Source: Streptomyces sp. CB02261 (lineage in GTDB: Bacteria > Actinomycetota > Actinomycetes > Streptomycetales > Streptomycetaceae). From it: a DNA stretch of 64,000 bases. The stretch spans positions 257,478-321,477 of the forward strand of contig NZ_LIVX01000003.1 in the NCBI RefSeq assembly GCF_001905665.1, read 5' to 3'. The notes under the pieces are model-generated. The model was given only the letters and a program-made list of their open reading frames with translations, was not told the DNA's origin and did no database searches. Numbering within the stretch: the stretch's first letter is position 1; the number at the start of each line of letters is the position of its first letter. Positions 61,507 through 64,000 of this stretch are shown in pieces. The translations under genes were made by a program, and so were the position numbers.

Positions 61507-63627
61507 ATGCGCACCGAGGACGTCCTGGCCGCGATCGCGACAGGCCTGTGGCGCTGGGACAACGCGTCCGGGATCGTCTCGCTCGATGCCGAGGCCTCCC
61601 GGCTGCTCGGGCTGCCCGCCGAGCCCCTGTGCCTCAGTGAGGCGGCCGTACGCTCCCGGTTTCACCCGGTCGACTGGAACGAGATCGACGGGGTCGTCAA
61701 CCTCGCCGTCGCCGAGGGCACCCTCGCCGAGGCCCGGCTGCGGATCATGGACGAGCACGGCCGGGTGATCCGTACGGTACGGAGCAGGTCGAAGCCGTTC
61801 GTCCGGGGGAAGGACTACCACCTGGTCGGCACCCTCCAGGAGGTCGCCGAGCAGCTGCCGGGCACCGCCGCCCGCACCCCCGTCACCGGCGACTGGCGCC
61901 GCTCCCGCGAGGCGTTCCTGCTCGACGCGGGGCGGGCGCTCGCGGAGGCGCGGTCGACGGCCGAGGTGCTGCGGGTGGCCGCCTCGCTCTCGATGCCGGG
62001 GTTCTCGCCGGACGGGCTCGCCGTCTTCGGCGTGGCGGGCGACCGGCTGACGATCATCGGCCACCACGGGCACAGCGACGGCGACGAGGGCCCGTTCTCG
62101 TCGATGTCGCTCGACACCGACTATCCGGCGGCGGAGGTCGTACGGACCGGCCGGGCGATCTATCTGCCCTCGCCCGACGAGTACCTGCGCCGCTACCCCA
62201 TGACCTGGCCGCTCGCGCAGCGCTTCGGCCGCCGCTCCTGGGCCTTCGTGCCGCTGGTCGTCGCCGGGCGCACGATGGGGGCCTGGATGGCGGCCTTCAA
62301 GCACCCGGTGGTGTTCACGCCCGACGAGCGGTCCGTTCTCACCACGGTGGCGCGGATGCTCGCGCAGGCCCTCGCACGCGCGGGCGTGGCCGAGTCCGAG
62401 CGGGAGCTGTCGCTCGGACTCCAGCGCACGATGATGCCGGTCCTCGGGCCGGGGATCCCCGGCATCCAGGTCGCGGCCCGGTACGTGCCGACCGGCGGCG
62501 GGCTCCAGGTCGGCGGCGACTGGTACGACATGATCCGGCTCCCCGGCGGCACCTCCCGCACCGGTGGGCGCGGCCCCGGGCGGATCGCCCTCGTCATCGG
62601 TGACGTCCAGGGCCACGACGTGCGGGCGGCGGGCCTGATGGGGCAGCTGCGGATCGCCCTGCGCGCGTACGCCTCCGAGGGCCACCGGCCGGACGCGGTC
62701 CTCTCCCGCGCCTCGCGCTTCCTGTACGGGATCACCGACGGCGACGACGGGGAGCAGGCGGGTGGCCCGCGCTTCGCGACCTGTCTGTACCTGGAGGTCG
62801 ACCTGGAGTCCGGGACGGTCGACATCGCGCGGGCGGGACACCCGGACCCGGCGGTACGGATGAACGACGGAACGGTTCTGCTCAGGCCCACGGCCGGCGG
62901 GCTCCCGCTCGGCATCGACCCCGACACCGACTACCCCACCACCCGGCTCACCCTGGAGCCCGGCGAGACCCTGATGATCTGCACCGACGGCCTCCTGGAG
63001 ACCGGCGGACACGACCTGGACTCCGGCTGGGAGCGGGTCAGGAAGCTGCTGGAGTCCCACGACGGCGAGGACCTGGAACAGCTCGCCGACACCCTCGTGG
63101 AGGCCGTCCACGGCCCCGGCTCCCATCACACGACCGGGCCGCTCGCCGACCGCCGCGAAGACGACATCGCGGTCCTGCTGCTCTCCCGCCGCCCGGCCGA
63201 CGGGCGGCCGCAGGCCCCGCGCCGCACCCTCATGACGATCGCGCAGGCGGAACCGGAGCGGATCGCGGAGGCGCGGGAGCAGATACGGCAGCTGCTGCAC
63301 GACTGGGCCGACGGGGACCAGCTCGACTCGGCGGTCCTGATGGTCTCCGAGATGGTCACCAACGTCCTCGTCCACACGGACGGCGACGCGCTCCTGGTCG
63401 CCGAGGTCGCGTGCGCGGAGAGGTCCCGGCGGCTGCGCGTCGAGGTCTCCGACACCAGCGACGAACTGCCGCACAAGCGCCACCCGGGCGAGATGGCGTC
63501 GAGCGGCCGCGGCCTGGTCCTGATGGAGATGCTGGCGGACGCGTGGGGCGTCGACCCGCGCGGCGAGGGCAAGGCGATCTGGTTCGAGCTGAACGAGTCG
63601 GCCACGGGGGAGGGGTGCTGCGCGTAG
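61507..63627 (+). CDS. SpoIIE-family phosphatase with PAS, GAF and HATPase domains
   Basis: 706 residues. About 10-115 is a PAS-like domain (GLWRWDNASGIVSLDAEASRLLGLP); about 130-290 a GAF domain (SFGRRSWAFVPLVVAGRTMGAW-type); about 295-570 a PP2C/SpoIIE domain with VGGDWYDMIRL, LVIGDVQGHDVRAAGLMGQ, ARAGHPDPAVR, LMICTDGLLE and DDIAVLLL carrying metal Asp residues; about 585-705 a HATPase domain (VLMVSEMVTNVLVHTDG, SSGRGLVLMEMLADAWGV). Such proteins control anti-sigma/anti-anti-sigma switches in Streptomyces. The 3' end runs into a 47-bp tandem repeat array. Confidence 0.95.
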   Translation: MRTEDVLAAIATGLWRWDNASGIVSLDAEASRLLGLPAEPLCLSEAAVRSRFHPVDWNEIDGVVNLAVAEGTLAEARLRIMDEHGRVIRTVRSRSKPFVRGKDYHLVGTLQEVAEQLPGTAARTPVTGDWRRSREAFLLDAGRALAEARSTAEVLRVAASLSMPGFSPDGLAVFGVAGDRLTIIGHHGHSDGDEGPFSSMSLDTDYPAAEVVRTGRAIYLPSPDEYLRRYPMTWPLAQRFGRRSWAFVPLVVAGRTMGAWMAAFKHPVVFTPDERSVLTTVARMLAQALARAGVAESERELSLGLQRTMMPVLGPGIPGIQVAARYVPTGGGLQVGGDWYDMIRLPGGTSRTGGRGPGRIALVIGDVQGHDVRAAGLMGQLRIALRAYASEGHRPDAVLSRASRFLYGITDGDDGEQAGGPRFATCLYLEVDLESGTVDIARAGHPDPAVRMNDGTVLLRPTAGGLPLGIDPDTDYPTTRLTLEPGETLMICTDGLLETGGHDLDSGWERVRKLLESHDGEDLEQLADTLVEAVHGPGSHHTTGPLADRREDDIAVLLLSRRPADGRPQAPRRTLMTIAQAEPERIAEAREQIRQLLHDWADGDQLDSAVLMVSEMVTNVLVHTDGDALLVAEVACAERSRRLRVEVSDTSDELPHKRHPGEMASSGRGLVLMEMLADAWGVDPRGEGKAIWFELNESATGEGCCA

Positions 63628-63850
63628 CGCTCACGGCGAGCGCCGGGTGCTGTGCGCGGCCGTGTCGCGGGTAGGGCGAACGGCCAGCGCCGGGTGCTGT
63701 GCGCGGCCCTGCTGCGCGTAGCGCTACGGCGAGCGCCGGGTGCTGTGCGCGGCCGTGTCGGGGGTAGGGCGAACGGCCAGCGCCGGGTGCTGTGCGCGGC
63801 CCTGCTGCGGGTAGGGCGAACGGCGAGCGCCGGGTGCTGTGCGCGGCGCG
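63616..63850. repeat. 47-bp tandem repeat array, five copies
   Basis: AGCGCCGGGTGCTGTGCGCG begins at 63639, 63686, 63732, 63779 and 63826 (spacings 47, 46, 47, 47). The GCTGCGCGTAGCGCT element that contains the phosphatase stop codon recurs at 63711. The array occupies most of the interval 63628-63968; no gene is supported inside it. Confidence 0.88.
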
Positions 63851-63968
63851 GACGGGCCGGAAAGGCCTGGTCCTCACGCGTCGCCGTCCCCTCGTCCCGC
63901 CGCGCGCCGCCCCCGCCCGCGGCGCAGACTGGTGTCGTACGGCCGCCGGGGGGACCACGGAGCTTGCC

Positions 63969-64000
63969 ATGGACATCCACAAGGTCGGAAGCGACACCAC
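63969..64000 (+). CDS. Possible start of a gene cut by the right edge
   Basis: An ATG at 63969 opens MDIHKVGSDTT and is still open at the window end. It follows a promoter-like ACTGGTGTCGTACGG region and a weak GGAG. Only eleven codons are visible, so no function can be given. Confidence 0.4.
   Translation, partial: MDIHKVGSDT

Noticed and set aside
63616..63850. 47-bp tandem repeats considered as a CRISPR array
   Set aside because: No variable spacers; the unit overlaps a stop codon and is a simple minisatellite.

Overview
This is 64 kb of very GC-rich DNA with heavy third-position G/C bias, frequent GTG starts, ATGA/GTGA operon overlaps and several probable leaderless promoters. Together with families such as multidomain SpoIIE phosphatases, GlxA and MocR regulators, hybrid cob genes and PhoX, this points to a Streptomyces or a close relative. 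No rRNA, tRNA, CRISPR array or complete insertion sequence was seen.

Layout. 1-10.1 kb: a DUF998-like membrane protein cut by the window edge, a cold-shock protein with a long leader, a metallo-beta-lactamase-fold enzyme, a GlxA/AraC regulator, a D-2-hydroxyacid dehydrogenase, a DUF1648/GntR operon with twin operators, a MarR/DoxX divergent pair with a clean operator, and an ABC-F protein behind twin TetR-type operators. 10.1-24 kb: corrin-ring genes cobN (behind a cobalamin riboswitch), cobG-cobH-cobIJ, cobK/cbiD (divergent, start codons 12 bp apart) and cobL-cobM, interrupted by a serine hydrolase and a fibronectin-III pseudogene. The route mixes CobG/CobN (oxygen-dependent type) with CbiD. 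24-32.4 kb: a flavin monooxygenase/FMN reductase pair, a MerR-PP2C fusion with a textbook MerR operator, an ABC-2 exporter, small membrane proteins, RidA and a MocR regulator. 32.4-41.5 kb: a MocR-facing hydrolase, small membrane and lipoproteins, an endonuclease/phosphatase-like protein, a GtrA-like protein and a FUSC protein separated by a perfect 253-bp tandem duplication, then an APC permease. 41.5-49.6 kb: PhoX behind a PHO box, a long acidic-repeat VWA protein, a two-component system with an insertion inside its receiver domain, metG and a DoxX protein. 49.7-53 kb: a quinone oxidoreductase flanked by copies of an 83-bp repeat, an anti-sigma-type ATPase and a winged-helix protein. 53.1-59.4 kb: a translationally coupled polymorphic-toxin operon (SseB-like, secretion partner, WXG-RHS toxin, immunity candidate). 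59.5-64 kb: aspS, a PAS-GAF-PP2C-HATPase phosphatase and a 47-bp tandem repeat array.

The strongest candidates for unusual biology are the WXG-RHS toxin operon with its unclassified C-terminal toxin and putative immunity gene, the MerR-PP2C fusion, the receiver domain with an insertion, and several short tandem-repeat expansions inside or at the ends of genes.
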